Source: VRUE01 sp963807425 (GTDB lineage Bacteria; Actinomycetota; Thermoleophilia; Solirubrobacterales; 70-9). From it: DNA of 64,000 nucleotides. Shown here piece by piece: positions 44,578 to 51,256 of the stretch (within the stretch, counting starts at the first letter, position 1; each line of letters opens with the position of its first letter). The stretch is from positions 124,001-188,000 of the forward strand of contig CAWEBZ010000012.1 in assembly GCA_963807425.1 (NCBI GenBank), in the 5' to 3' direction. Below the pieces are notes generated by a model that saw nothing but the letters and a program-made list of their open reading frames with translations, ran no database searches and had not been told where the DNA came from. The translations under genes and the position numbers were made by a program.

Positions 44578-45425
44578 CCGGTCTGTACGACCGGCTCGCG
44601 GTCGGCCTTTGCCGACGATCCCGACAGGGAGCGCGACGGCTCCGCCACCGGCAACGGTGCGGTGACCTCGGCCAGCGGCGAGACGGGCGGCGGCTGGATG
44701 CGGCCGACCATGTGGGCTGCCATCACCCGGAAGTAGGCGAGGACGGTCGGCTTCAGCTGCATCTTCGATTCGCCCTTGCGGGTTGTCCAGTCGTTCACGG
44801 TGGGAACCTCGGCGACGCTGGCGCCGGCGTTGTAGAGCTTCAGCAGCAGCTCGACGTTGGCGGCGAAGCCGGGCTCGCGAACGAGCAGGTAGCCGTATGT
44901 GTCAGCGGCCTTGCGCAGAGTTCCGGCACGGTAGACGCGATAGAGCGAGGACAACGTGTGCATCTCGCGCAGACCGCCGAGGAAGCGGAAGGTGTTCGAG
45001 ACCGACTTGCTCGCGGCGAGGCGCCAGCCGGCGACCCCGACGATCTTGCCACCGGGGGCGTAACAGGAAGCGAGCACGACCTCGGTCCCCTGGTCGAACA
45101 GTTCGAGCATTTTCGGCAGGTCCGCGAGGTTCGAGGTGGTGTCGGCCTCCAGGGTGACGATCGCGTCGTCGTCGGAGGACTCGCCCAGGGCGGCGCGAAT
45201 GCCGGTGTTGATCGCCGTGCCGAGGCCACGGTTGACCGTGTGGCTGACGATCGCCAGGTGCATGTCGCGAGAGTGCTCGCGGATCACGTCGGCGGTGCCG
45301 TCGGTGGAGCCGTCGTCGACGATGATCACGCGCGCGCCCAGTTCGCGCGCGACCGGGGCGAGGTCCTCGAGCAGGCGGGGAATGTTTTCCGCCTCGTTGT
45401 ATGCGGGGATCACGAAGCGAATCAC
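44574..45425 (-). CDS. Family 2 glycosyltransferase (dolichyl/polyprenyl-phosphate-sugar synthase-like)
   Basis: 283 residues. GT-A fold with FVIPAYNEAENIPRLL, VDDGSTDGT (about 36-44) and the LEADTTSN metal site (about 91-98), which resembles DPM1/polyprenyl-phosphate mannose synthases. No C-terminal membrane helices; the tail (about 240-283) is Pro/Ser-rich. The frame is open far upstream, but the GTG at 45425 begins the domain and overlaps the dehydrogenase stop (GTGA). A polyprenyl-phosphate-sugar product would suit GT-C transferases such as 36658-38508, though this link is speculative. Confidence 0.82.
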   Translation of the reverse strand: MIRFVIPAYNEAENIPRLLEDLAPVARELGARVIIVDDGSTDGTADVIREHSRDMHLAIVSHTVNRGLGTAINTGIRAALGESSDDDAIVTLEADTTSNLADLPKMLELFDQGTEVVLASCYAPGGKIVGVAGWRLAASKSVSNTFRFLGGLREMHTLSSLYRVYRAGTLRKAADTYGYLLVREPGFAANVELLLKLYNAGASVAEVPTVNDWTTRKGESKMQLKPTVLAYFRVMAAHMVGRIQPPPVSPLAEVTAPLPVAEPSRSLSGSSAKADREPVVQTG

Positions 45426-46504
45426 GCGACTACCTCCAGGGGACGGGGAGTAGGAATGTCGAGCAGCTCGACGGGCCGGCGCACCGCGGCCGACTCGCGC
45501 ACAGCGAGGGCCGCGGCCAGTGCCTTGACGCCGTCGTGGGCGCTGACCGGCTCCGGAGTGTCGTCGAGCACGCAGTGGCAGAAGGCTTCCAGCTCGGCCT
45601 GCAGCGGCTCGGCCTTGGCCAGCGAGAAGCGCACGGCAGCGCCCTCTCCGTCGCCGCGCAGCATTGAGAGCCCGTCCCAGTGCAGGGGGGCACTGGGCGA
45701 CTCGACGAACCAGACGTCCTGGGTGATGTAGCTCGCCCGCAGCAGCCCGTTCTCGCCGATCAGCATGATCTCCCGCTTCTTCTCCGGGGTCAGCCAGTTG
45801 ACGTCGAGCAGGCCAAGCGTATTCTCTTCGCGTTCGCCGTTGAAGCGGACCAGGCAGGTCAACAGGTCCTCCTGGGAGCTGTGCTGGAAGCGGCCGCCGT
45901 CGGCGTAGATCTCGCTGATCGAGAGGTCGAGGATGTGCTGCATCACGTCGAGATCGTGGGTGGCGAGATCGATCGCCACCCCGGTGTCCTGGATCCGCGT
46001 CGGCAGCGGTCCAACCCGGGTCGCGTGAGCGCGATAGACAGCTCCAAGACGATCCTCGGCCACCAGCTCGCGCAGCTTCGTTACCGCCGGGTTGAAGCGC
46101 TCGACGTGTCCCACCATGAGCTTGCGATCTGCCTCGATCGCGGCGCCCCGCATCCGCAACGCGTCCGGCAGGGTCGTCGCGATCGGCTTCTCGACCAGGA
46201 CGTGAAGCCCGGCGGCAAGCGCCTCCAGCGCGACTTCCGCATGCGTCTCGGAAGGCGAGGTGATCGAGATCGCATCCAGCTCGCGGGCGCCGAACTCGAT
46301 CAGATCGCGCCAGTCCGAGTACTCGGCGACGCGAGTCTCGCCAAGCACTCGGCGACGCGTCTCGGCGTTGGGCTCGGCCACGGCGACGAGCCGCGCGCAG
46401 TCGAGCTGAGCGTAGTTGCGGACGTGGAACGCCCCCATACGGCCGCAACCGACCACTCCGATTCTCAGCTGCTCAGACAGTGGACTCCTCCAGTGCTCGG
46501 TCAA
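45422..46504 (-). CDS. Gfo/Idh/MocA-family oxidoreductase
   Basis: 360 residues from a TTG at 46504. Rossmann motif GVVGCGRMGAFHVRN near the N-terminus, the EKPIA motif (about 110), and the C-terminal open-sheet domain with THDLDVMQHIL. NAD(P)-dependent oxidation of a sugar or sugar nucleotide in the cytoplasm. The start is unsure: a strong GGAGGAG sits before a CTG at 46480, inside the end of wecB, and a CTG start would remove only eight residues. The real start is certainly within this overlap. With the WlbA-like enzyme at 48375 it is one of two such dehydrogenases in the locus. Confidence 0.82.
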   Translation of the reverse strand: MTEHWRSPLSEQLRIGVVGCGRMGAFHVRNYAQLDCARLVAVAEPNAETRRRVLGETRVAEYSDWRDLIEFGARELDAISITSPSETHAEVALEALAAGLHVLVEKPIATTLPDALRMRGAAIEADRKLMVGHVERFNPAVTKLRELVAEDRLGAVYRAHATRVGPLPTRIQDTGVAIDLATHDLDVMQHILDLSISEIYADGGRFQHSSQEDLLTCLVRFNGEREENTLGLLDVNWLTPEKKREIMLIGENGLLRASYITQDVWFVESPSAPLHWDGLSMLRGDGEGAAVRFSLAKAEPLQAELEAFCHCVLDDTPEPVSAHDGVKALAAALAVRESAAVRRPVELLDIPTPRPLEVVA

Positions 46505-47537
46505 GATGGGTGACGGTGAGCTCGGCGATCCGCTCTGCCGCGTTGCCGTCGCCAAAGATCGGCGGCCGCTCCGCTGGCATCGGCTTGTGCAAGGCCTCGC
46601 GGAACTTCTCGGCATCGACCCCGACCAGCGTGTTCCATCCGGTCGAGACGGTCTCGATCCACTCCGTCTCCTCGCGCATCGTGATGCAGGGAACGCCCCA
46701 GAGATAGGCCTCGCGCTGGACTCCGCCGGAGTCGGTTGCGATCGCGACCGCGTCGCGCTCCAGGGTCAGCATCTCGGTGTAGGTGACGGCGTCGCGCACC
46801 TCGACGTTGGCCGGGACCTCGAGGCTCCAGCTCTCGATGCTCTTGCGGGTACGCGGGTGCATCGGGAAGATCACTCGGCACTCGGCGGTCTTCAGGCAGT
46901 CGAGCACGGCGCTGAGGCGCTCGGCGGAGTCGGTGTTGTAGTTGCGATGGGCGGTGGCGAGGACGTAGTCGCCCTCCTCCCCACCCTCGGGCAGACGCTC
47001 CCGGGTCGCCAGCAGGACATCGGCCAGCACGTCGCCGGTGACATGCACGACTCCGGGCACGCTCTCCTCGAGCAGCACGTCGCGGGCGTGATAGCAGGGG
47101 GCGAAGAGAAGGTCGGAGAGGCGGTCCGTCTCGATCCGGTTGTGCTCCTCCGGCATGTCGGTCCGGTAGCTGCGCAGGCCGGCCTCGACGTGGAGCAGCA
47201 GTACCCCCGCGGCGACGGCCGCGCGCGCGCCGGCGATCGTCGCATTGGTGTCGCCGCGAACCAGGACGGCGTCGGGCCGCTCGCTCTCGATCACACGGGC
47301 GATCCGCTCCTGGGCCACCGCGACGCCTTCCTCATTAGGGAGGGAGCCGACGCCGAGGTTGTACCCGGGCAGCGGCAGCCTCAGGTCGGCGATCTGCAGG
47401 TCCGACATTTTCGGGTCGTAGTGCTGCCCCGTGTGGACCAGGATCTCCTCGACGCAGCTGGTGTAGGCCAGCGAGAGCGGTGCGGCCTGCACGATCTCGG
47501 GTCGGGAGCCGATTACGGAGACGATTCGGGGGGCCAT
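46473..47537 (-). CDS. wecB: UDP-N-acetylglucosamine 2-epimerase (non-hydrolysing)
   Basis: 354 residues, full length for the WecB/WbpI family. Signature blocks: VIGSRPEIVQAAP, LVHTGQHYD, VRGDTNATIAGA, HVEAGLRSYR, MPEEHNRIETDRLSDLLFAP, TAHRNYN and TDSGGVQREAYLWGVPCI. It converts UDP-GlcNAc to UDP-ManNAc, or UDP-2,3-diacetamido-glucuronate to the manno form (WbpI). The window's WbpB/E/D-like enzymes make the second possible. ATG at 47537; first gene of a minus-strand operon with overlapping downstream genes, and divergent from the sugar-phosphate transferase. Confidence 0.88.
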   Translation of the reverse strand: MAPRIVSVIGSRPEIVQAAPLSLAYTSCVEEILVHTGQHYDPKMSDLQIADLRLPLPGYNLGVGSLPNEEGVAVAQERIARVIESERPDAVLVRGDTNATIAGARAAVAAGVLLLHVEAGLRSYRTDMPEEHNRIETDRLSDLLFAPCYHARDVLLEESVPGVVHVTGDVLADVLLATRERLPEGGEEGDYVLATAHRNYNTDSAERLSAVLDCLKTAECRVIFPMHPRTRKSIESWSLEVPANVEVRDAVTYTEMLTLERDAVAIATDSGGVQREAYLWGVPCITMREETEWIETVSTGWNTLVGVDAEKFREALHKPMPAERPPIFGDGNAAERIAELTVTHLDRALEESTV

Positions 47538-47682
47538 GCATCATCAACGCACGAAATCGGCGTCTTTTTGCGCGCCCGGAAAAGTTTCGCCGGGCATTTT
47601 GAGACCCGACTTTTTTCAGCCTCGGATGGGCAGCAAAGCGCCGCAAGTGTTCCCCGCACGAAGTCGTTGGTCTGGTAGATCA
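47538..47682. promoter_or_regulatory. Divergent promoter region of the second polysaccharide arm
   Basis: 145 bases, richer in A/T runs than the flanks. It contains a hairpin GCCCGG(47574-47579)/CCGGGC(47590-47595) followed by ATTTT, and one copy of CGTTGGTCT (47665-47673) nine bases before the ATG of the sugar transferase, the same nine bases as at 16770 and 16829. Also a near-repeat, GCACGAAATCGGCGTCT (47549-47565) against GCACGAAGTCGTTGGTCT (47656-47673). Likely holds both promoters. Confidence 0.4.
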
Positions 47683-48378
47683 ATGGAGGCACACGGTCTT
47701 ACACGCGAGCAGACGGTCGACCAAACTGCGGGTGACCCGCTGTGGCGGGCAGCACTGCGGCGCTCGGTCGACATAGTCTCCGCCCTGGCGCTGGTCCTGC
47801 TCCTCTCGCCGCTGCTGATCGCGGTTGCGATAGCGGTCCGGCTCGACAGCCCCGGTCCCGCCCTCTTCCGCCAGCGTCGCGTTGGTCTCGGCGAAAGGGA
47901 GTTCACCCTCTTCAAGTTCCGCAGCATGCGCCTCGACGCCGACCCGCGCGGTCACCGCGAGTACGTGACCGCGCTGATCAATGGCAACGGGACCGGCAGC
48001 ACTCCCGATGGCGGCCGCGAGAACCTCTACAAGCTCGCCGTCGACAACCGGATCACCCCGTTCGGGCGCTGGATCCGCAAGTGGAGCCTCGATGAGCTCC
48101 CCCAGCTCTTCAACGTCCTCCTCGGCGACATGACCCTGGTCGGTCCGCGACCGGCGATCCCCTACGAGGTCGCCGAGTACCCGAGCTGGTACCTGCAGCG
48201 CTTCACGGTCAAGCCCGGCCTCACCGGCCTCTGGCAGGTCAGCGGGCGCAGCGAGCGCACTTACGAGGAAATGGTCCGTCTCGACGTCGAGTACACCGAA
48301 CGCCGCTCCGTGCGGCTCGACTTTTCGATCCTCGCCAAGACCCCCTGGGTCGTGGTCAGCAGAAAGGGAGCAGAGTGA
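47683..48378 (+). CDS. Initiating sugar-phosphate transferase (undecaprenyl-phosphate)
   Basis: 231 residues, short form of the bacterial sugar-transferase (WcaJ/WbaP C-terminal/PglC) family. One N-terminal membrane helix (about 27-48) is followed by the cytoplasmic catalytic domain with FRQRRVG, FTLFKFRSM, WSLDELPQLFNVL and MTLVGPRPAIPYE, ending WQVSGRS. It moves a hexose-1-phosphate from its nucleotide to undecaprenyl phosphate, the first step of repeat-unit assembly. Long open frame upstream is shadow; the ATG at 47683 gives the family-typical N-terminus. The stop overlaps the GTG of the next dehydrogenase. Confidence 0.9.
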   Translation: MEAHGLTREQTVDQTAGDPLWRAALRRSVDIVSALALVLLLSPLLIAVAIAVRLDSPGPALFRQRRVGLGEREFTLFKFRSMRLDADPRGHREYVTALINGNGTGSTPDGGRENLYKLAVDNRITPFGRWIRKWSLDELPQLFNVLLGDMTLVGPRPAIPYEVAEYPSWYLQRFTVKPGLTGLWQVSGRSERTYEEMVRLDVEYTERRSVRLDFSILAKTPWVVVSRKGAE

Positions 48379-49463
48379 ACCCAGCAGGAGCAATCGGCAC
48401 CATGGTCGTCGGCTACGGCTACTGGGGCCCGAACCTCGTCCGCAACGTCGTCGAGAGGCCCGAGTTCCGCCTGATGGGCCTCTGTGAGCTCGATGAGGGG
48501 CGCGCCGAAGACTTCCGCCGCCGCCATCCTGGCGTCTGGGTCGAGGGCGACCTCGACGTCGCGCTGGCCGATCCCCGGATCGAGGCCGTGGCGATTGCCA
48601 CGCCGCCGCACACCCACTACAGCCTCGTCAGCCGCGCTCTCGAAGCCGGCAAGCACGTGCTGGTCGAGAAGCCGCTCGCCCGCACCGCCGACGAGGCCGC
48701 GAGCCTGATCGCGCTGGCAGACGAGGTGGGCCGGGCACTGATGCCGGGCCACACCTTCCTCTACAGCCCCTCGGTCAACAAGGTCCGCGAGATGATCCGC
48801 GCCGACGAGCTGGGCGAGGTCTACTTCGTCACCTCCTCGCGGATGAACCTCGGCCTCTATCAGCAGGACGGGGTCGTCCTCGACCTCGCTCCGCACGACC
48901 TCTCGATCCTCCTGCACTGGCTGGGCAAGCCGCTGGTCGAGGTCTCCGCGACCGGTCGCAGCGTCTTCCAAGAGGGGGTTCACGAGACCGCCTTCCTCAC
49001 CCTTCGCTTCGAGGGCGGCACCCAGGCAAACGTGCAGCTCTCCTGGCTGGCGCCGCGCAAGATGCGTCAGATGGTCGTCGTCGGCAGCCGTCGCATGGTC
49101 CAGTACGAGGACACCGCCGCCGACGACTCGGTCCGCGTCTACGACCGCGGGCTCGACTTCGCCGAGCCGCCGGCCAACTTCGGCGAGTACCGCCTCACCT
49201 ACCGCTCCGGCGACATGGTTGCGCCTCGAATCGAGGCGCTGGAGCCACTCGGCCAGGAGCTCAGTGACTTCGCCTCCGCGATCCGTGAGGGCACCACACC
49301 CGTTTCGAGCTCGAGGCTGGGTCTGGAGGTCGTGCTCGGCCTCGAAGCGCTGGAGAAGTCGCTACACGGGGGCGGAGAGCCCGTCGCGGTTCGCCCGGTC
49401 GACGAGGTCTTGGCGAGCGGCCGAGAGCAGCTCGTCGCGGCTGGCAGCGTCAGCGGCGGCTAG
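48375..49463 (+). CDS. Gfo/Idh/MocA dehydrogenase (WlbA/WbpB-like)
   Basis: 362 residues, GTG start overlapping the transferase stop. Rossmann motif VVGYGYWGPNLVRN, then EKPLA (about 97-101) and LDLAPHDLSILL, the pattern of UDP-N-acetylglucosaminuronate 3-dehydrogenase relatives. It would oxidise the sugar at C3 to give the keto group used by the DegT aminotransferase. The C-terminal region is complete. Its stop overlaps the convergent RHH-like gene by four bases. Other oxidised sugars or inositols remain possible. Confidence 0.82.
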   Translation: MNPAGAIGTMVVGYGYWGPNLVRNVVERPEFRLMGLCELDEGRAEDFRRRHPGVWVEGDLDVALADPRIEAVAIATPPHTHYSLVSRALEAGKHVLVEKPLARTADEAASLIALADEVGRALMPGHTFLYSPSVNKVREMIRADELGEVYFVTSSRMNLGLYQQDGVVLDLAPHDLSILLHWLGKPLVEVSATGRSVFQEGVHETAFLTLRFEGGTQANVQLSWLAPRKMRQMVVVGSRRMVQYEDTAADDSVRVYDRGLDFAEPPANFGEYRLTYRSGDMVAPRIEALEPLGQELSDFASAIREGTTPVSSSRLGLEVVLGLEALEKSLHGGGEPVAVRPVDEVLASGREQLVAAGSVSGG

Positions 49464-49801
49464 AGGCACTTCCTGCCGCCGGCGGGCGGAACGGCGAGAA
49501 AATCCAGCTCGGCCAGGTAGACCATGACCGTGTGAACGGCCAGCTTGCTGACCGTCGTTCCCTGTCTCGCGGCCTCCTGCTCGAGCGCGGCCTGAGTATT
49601 GGCATCGACTGTCAAGTCGAAGGCGACCGTCGCCCCCTCGGCGCTCTGGTCGCGGCAGAAGAGAGGAAGCTCTAGCGGCCTGCGCCCCGACTTGAGCTTC
49701 TGGGCGTAGTGGAGGAGCGCCGCCCTCACGCCAGCCTGAACGTCAGCCCCTAAATGGGCTTCGATTCCTGAACAGGCGAATGTGCCGAGCGCGATTCTCA
49801 T
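49460..49801 (-). CDS. Ribbon-helix-helix-like protein A, paralog of 50739-51131
   Basis: 113 residues, ATG at 49801 with GGGAGG upstream. The frame opens further, to 50023, but that part is across the sigma-factor leader and lacks a ribosome site. The C-terminal half (about 50-100) reads as strand (TVAFDLTVD), helix (about 62-74), turn (TT) and helix (VSKLAVHTVMVYLAEL), the ribbon-helix-helix order of Arc/CopG DNA-binding proteins. The N-terminal half with KSGRRP..LPLFCRD is shared with the paralog on the other side of the sigma gene but with no family I know. Possible autoregulator or sigma partner; function inferred only. Confidence 0.65.
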   Translation of the reverse strand: MRIALGTFACSGIEAHLGADVQAGVRAALLHYAQKLKSGRRPLELPLFCRDQSAEGATVAFDLTVDANTQAALEQEAARQGTTVSKLAVHTVMVYLAELDFLAVPPAGGRKCL

Positions 49802-49943
49802 TGATTGCCTCCCACCTATGAACTCCCTCAGGGTGTCCAAGATTTTCACTTGCCCCGGCCGAATCCTCCTAATCTCAGCCTGAAATACCTGTGCATTTGC
49901 AGCGACTTGAGCCTGGGATTGAAATTTGGACGAATATTTGGCA

Positions 49944-49971
49944 TTGACAACTAGACCGATCGTCCTTAATC
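49944..49971 (+). promoter_or_regulatory. Candidate promoter for the sigma-factor gene
   Basis: A perfect TTGACA (49944-49949) and TTAATC (49966-49971), 16 bases apart, in an A/T-rich stretch (49802-50100) that codes for nothing else on the plus strand. Downstream are two direct TTTGCAT copies (50017-50023 and 50040-50046, 23 bases apart) and a CGGGC/GCCCG hairpin (50054-50069). The -10 match is poor. Confidence 0.35.
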
Positions 49972-50100
49972 CTCTTGCTCGTTGTCGCAAAGAGCGCCGC
50001 TCATTTCCGAGGCGACTTTGCATTTTCCGACAAATTTTCTTTGCATCTGTCAGCGGGCCTTTTCGCCCGAAAGAAATAAATAGCTGTGGGGAGGAATGAA

Positions 50101-50727
50101 GTGACCAGTCGTCAACCCGAGCAGGACCTGAACGCTTCGAGTGGTCCGTCGGGGAGCGCAGCGGAGGAGGCCGGCAACAGCCGCCTCGTCCAGCAAGCGG
50201 TCAAGCGCGCCAAGGCTGGAGACAGCGAAGGCCTGCACTTCCTCTACGTCCGCTACTCCCCAGACGTGCTTCGCTACGTGGCCAGCTTCGTCCACGATCA
50301 TCACGAGGCCGAAGACATCACCCAGAACGTCTTCGCCAAGCTGATGAAAGCGATCAAAAAGTACGAGCAGCGAGAGGTCCCATTTGCTGCCTGGATCATG
50401 CGGGTCGCACGAAACGCGGCGCTCGACCACATGCGCGCCAGGCGCGCAATCCCGACCGAGGAGATCAGGCTCGTCGACGCCGGACAGGGTCAGACCAGCA
50501 TCAACCGGACCCGCGACTTGCGTTGCGCCCTGGAAGAGCTGCCGGAAGACCAGCGCGAGGTGCTCATTCTCAGGCATATCGCCGGCCTCACCCCGGTTGA
50601 GATCGCCGCTACGCTCGAGAAGACCGAGAGCTCCGTTCATGGGCTTCACCACCGCGGACGTCGCACCCTGCAGGCAAAGCTGGTCGAGCTGGGCGCCGCA
50701 CCGGTAGTGGCGCCGCCGGCTGCCTAG
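50101..50727 (+). CDS. ECF-type RNA polymerase sigma factor
   Basis: 208 residues. The GTG at 50101 follows GGGGAGG; an in-frame GTG at 50086 precedes that site and is rejected. Region 2 (about 30-105) contains the core-binding segment DVLRYVASFVHDHHEAEDITQNVF and the -10-reading W-x-MRVARNAALDHMRARR. Region 4 (about 140-195) has LEELPEDQREVLILRHIAGLTPVEIAATLEKTESSVHGLHHRGR, a complete -35 helix-turn-helix. The linker is short, as in ECF factors. No anti-sigma factor with a membrane helix or zinc motif is beside it; instead an RHH-like paralog lies on each side on the other strand. Targets unknown. Confidence 0.88.
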   Translation: MTSRQPEQDLNASSGPSGSAAEEAGNSRLVQQAVKRAKAGDSEGLHFLYVRYSPDVLRYVASFVHDHHEAEDITQNVFAKLMKAIKKYEQREVPFAAWIMRVARNAALDHMRARRAIPTEEIRLVDAGQGQTSINRTRDLRCALEELPEDQREVLILRHIAGLTPVEIAATLEKTESSVHGLHHRGRRTLQAKLVELGAAPVVAPPAA

Positions 50728-50738
50728 TCCCTCCGCAG

Positions 50739-51131
50739 CTAGTTCTCGCCCTCTAGATCGTCGAGTATGCGCAAGGTGGCGCGTCCCGCGTGCACCTCGG
50801 CGGCGAAATAGAGCACGGCGTGCGCCACGAGCTGGTCCGTGGAGACGCTCTGGCTCTCGGCCTCCTCTTCGAGCGACTCCCAGAGGCCGTCGTCGATGTT
50901 GAGCTCCAGCTCGACGTCCTCTCCCGGCTCCTCATCCCGAAGGAAGGGTGGGTAGCGCCATCTCAGTCCGCCCGATCCCTTGTCGTTGAGGTAGCAGCGA
51001 ATCGCGCCCACGGCGCGAACAGGCAGCTGCTCGGCGTTGGGCCCATCCTCTCCGCCCAGCGCTTCGCGAGCGAGCTCACCCAAGCTCACGGTCACCGACC
51101 GTTTCAGGTGGACGGTTACGGACCGCTTCAC
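50739..51131 (-). CDS. Ribbon-helix-helix-like protein B, paralog of 49460-49801
   Basis: 130 residues from the GTG at 51131, with AAAGGA ten bases upstream. The N-terminus holds a tandem duplication (KRSVTVHL then KRSVTVSL, 51128-51105 and 51104-51081). The middle carries a GSGG...PPFLRD block aligning with KSGRR...LPLFCRD of protein A. The C-terminal half again reads strand (VELELNIDD), helix (WESLEEEAESQ), helix (STDQLVAHAVLYFAAEV), an RHH-like order. It is more acidic than A. Convergent with the sigma gene, 11 bases apart. An internal GTG after the duplication could be an alternative start. Confidence 0.65.
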   Translation of the reverse strand: MKRSVTVHLKRSVTVSLGELAREALGGEDGPNAEQLPVRAVGAIRCYLNDKGSGGLRWRYPPFLRDEEPGEDVELELNIDDGLWESLEEEAESQSVSTDQLVAHAVLYFAAEVHAGRATLRILDDLEGEN

Positions 51132-51256
51132 GGTTCGAAAATCCTTTCTCCCCTACGTTTCTGCCCGGCCACTAGGACCGCTTGATGACTGCACTACCCG
51201 CTGACACCGAATACCTATCTAACATAACCGCTACTCGGCCCTTTGCCTAGTGGAAA

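Noticed and set aside
46473..46615. Extended N-terminus of the Gfo/Idh gene to 46615
   Set aside because: The added residues are antisense to or overlap wecB and have no homology; the dehydrogenase fold starts near 46470.
50086..50100. GTG at 50086 as sigma-factor start
   Set aside because: It would place the ribosome-binding GGGGAGG inside the coding sequence; the GTG at 50101 has that site at normal spacing.
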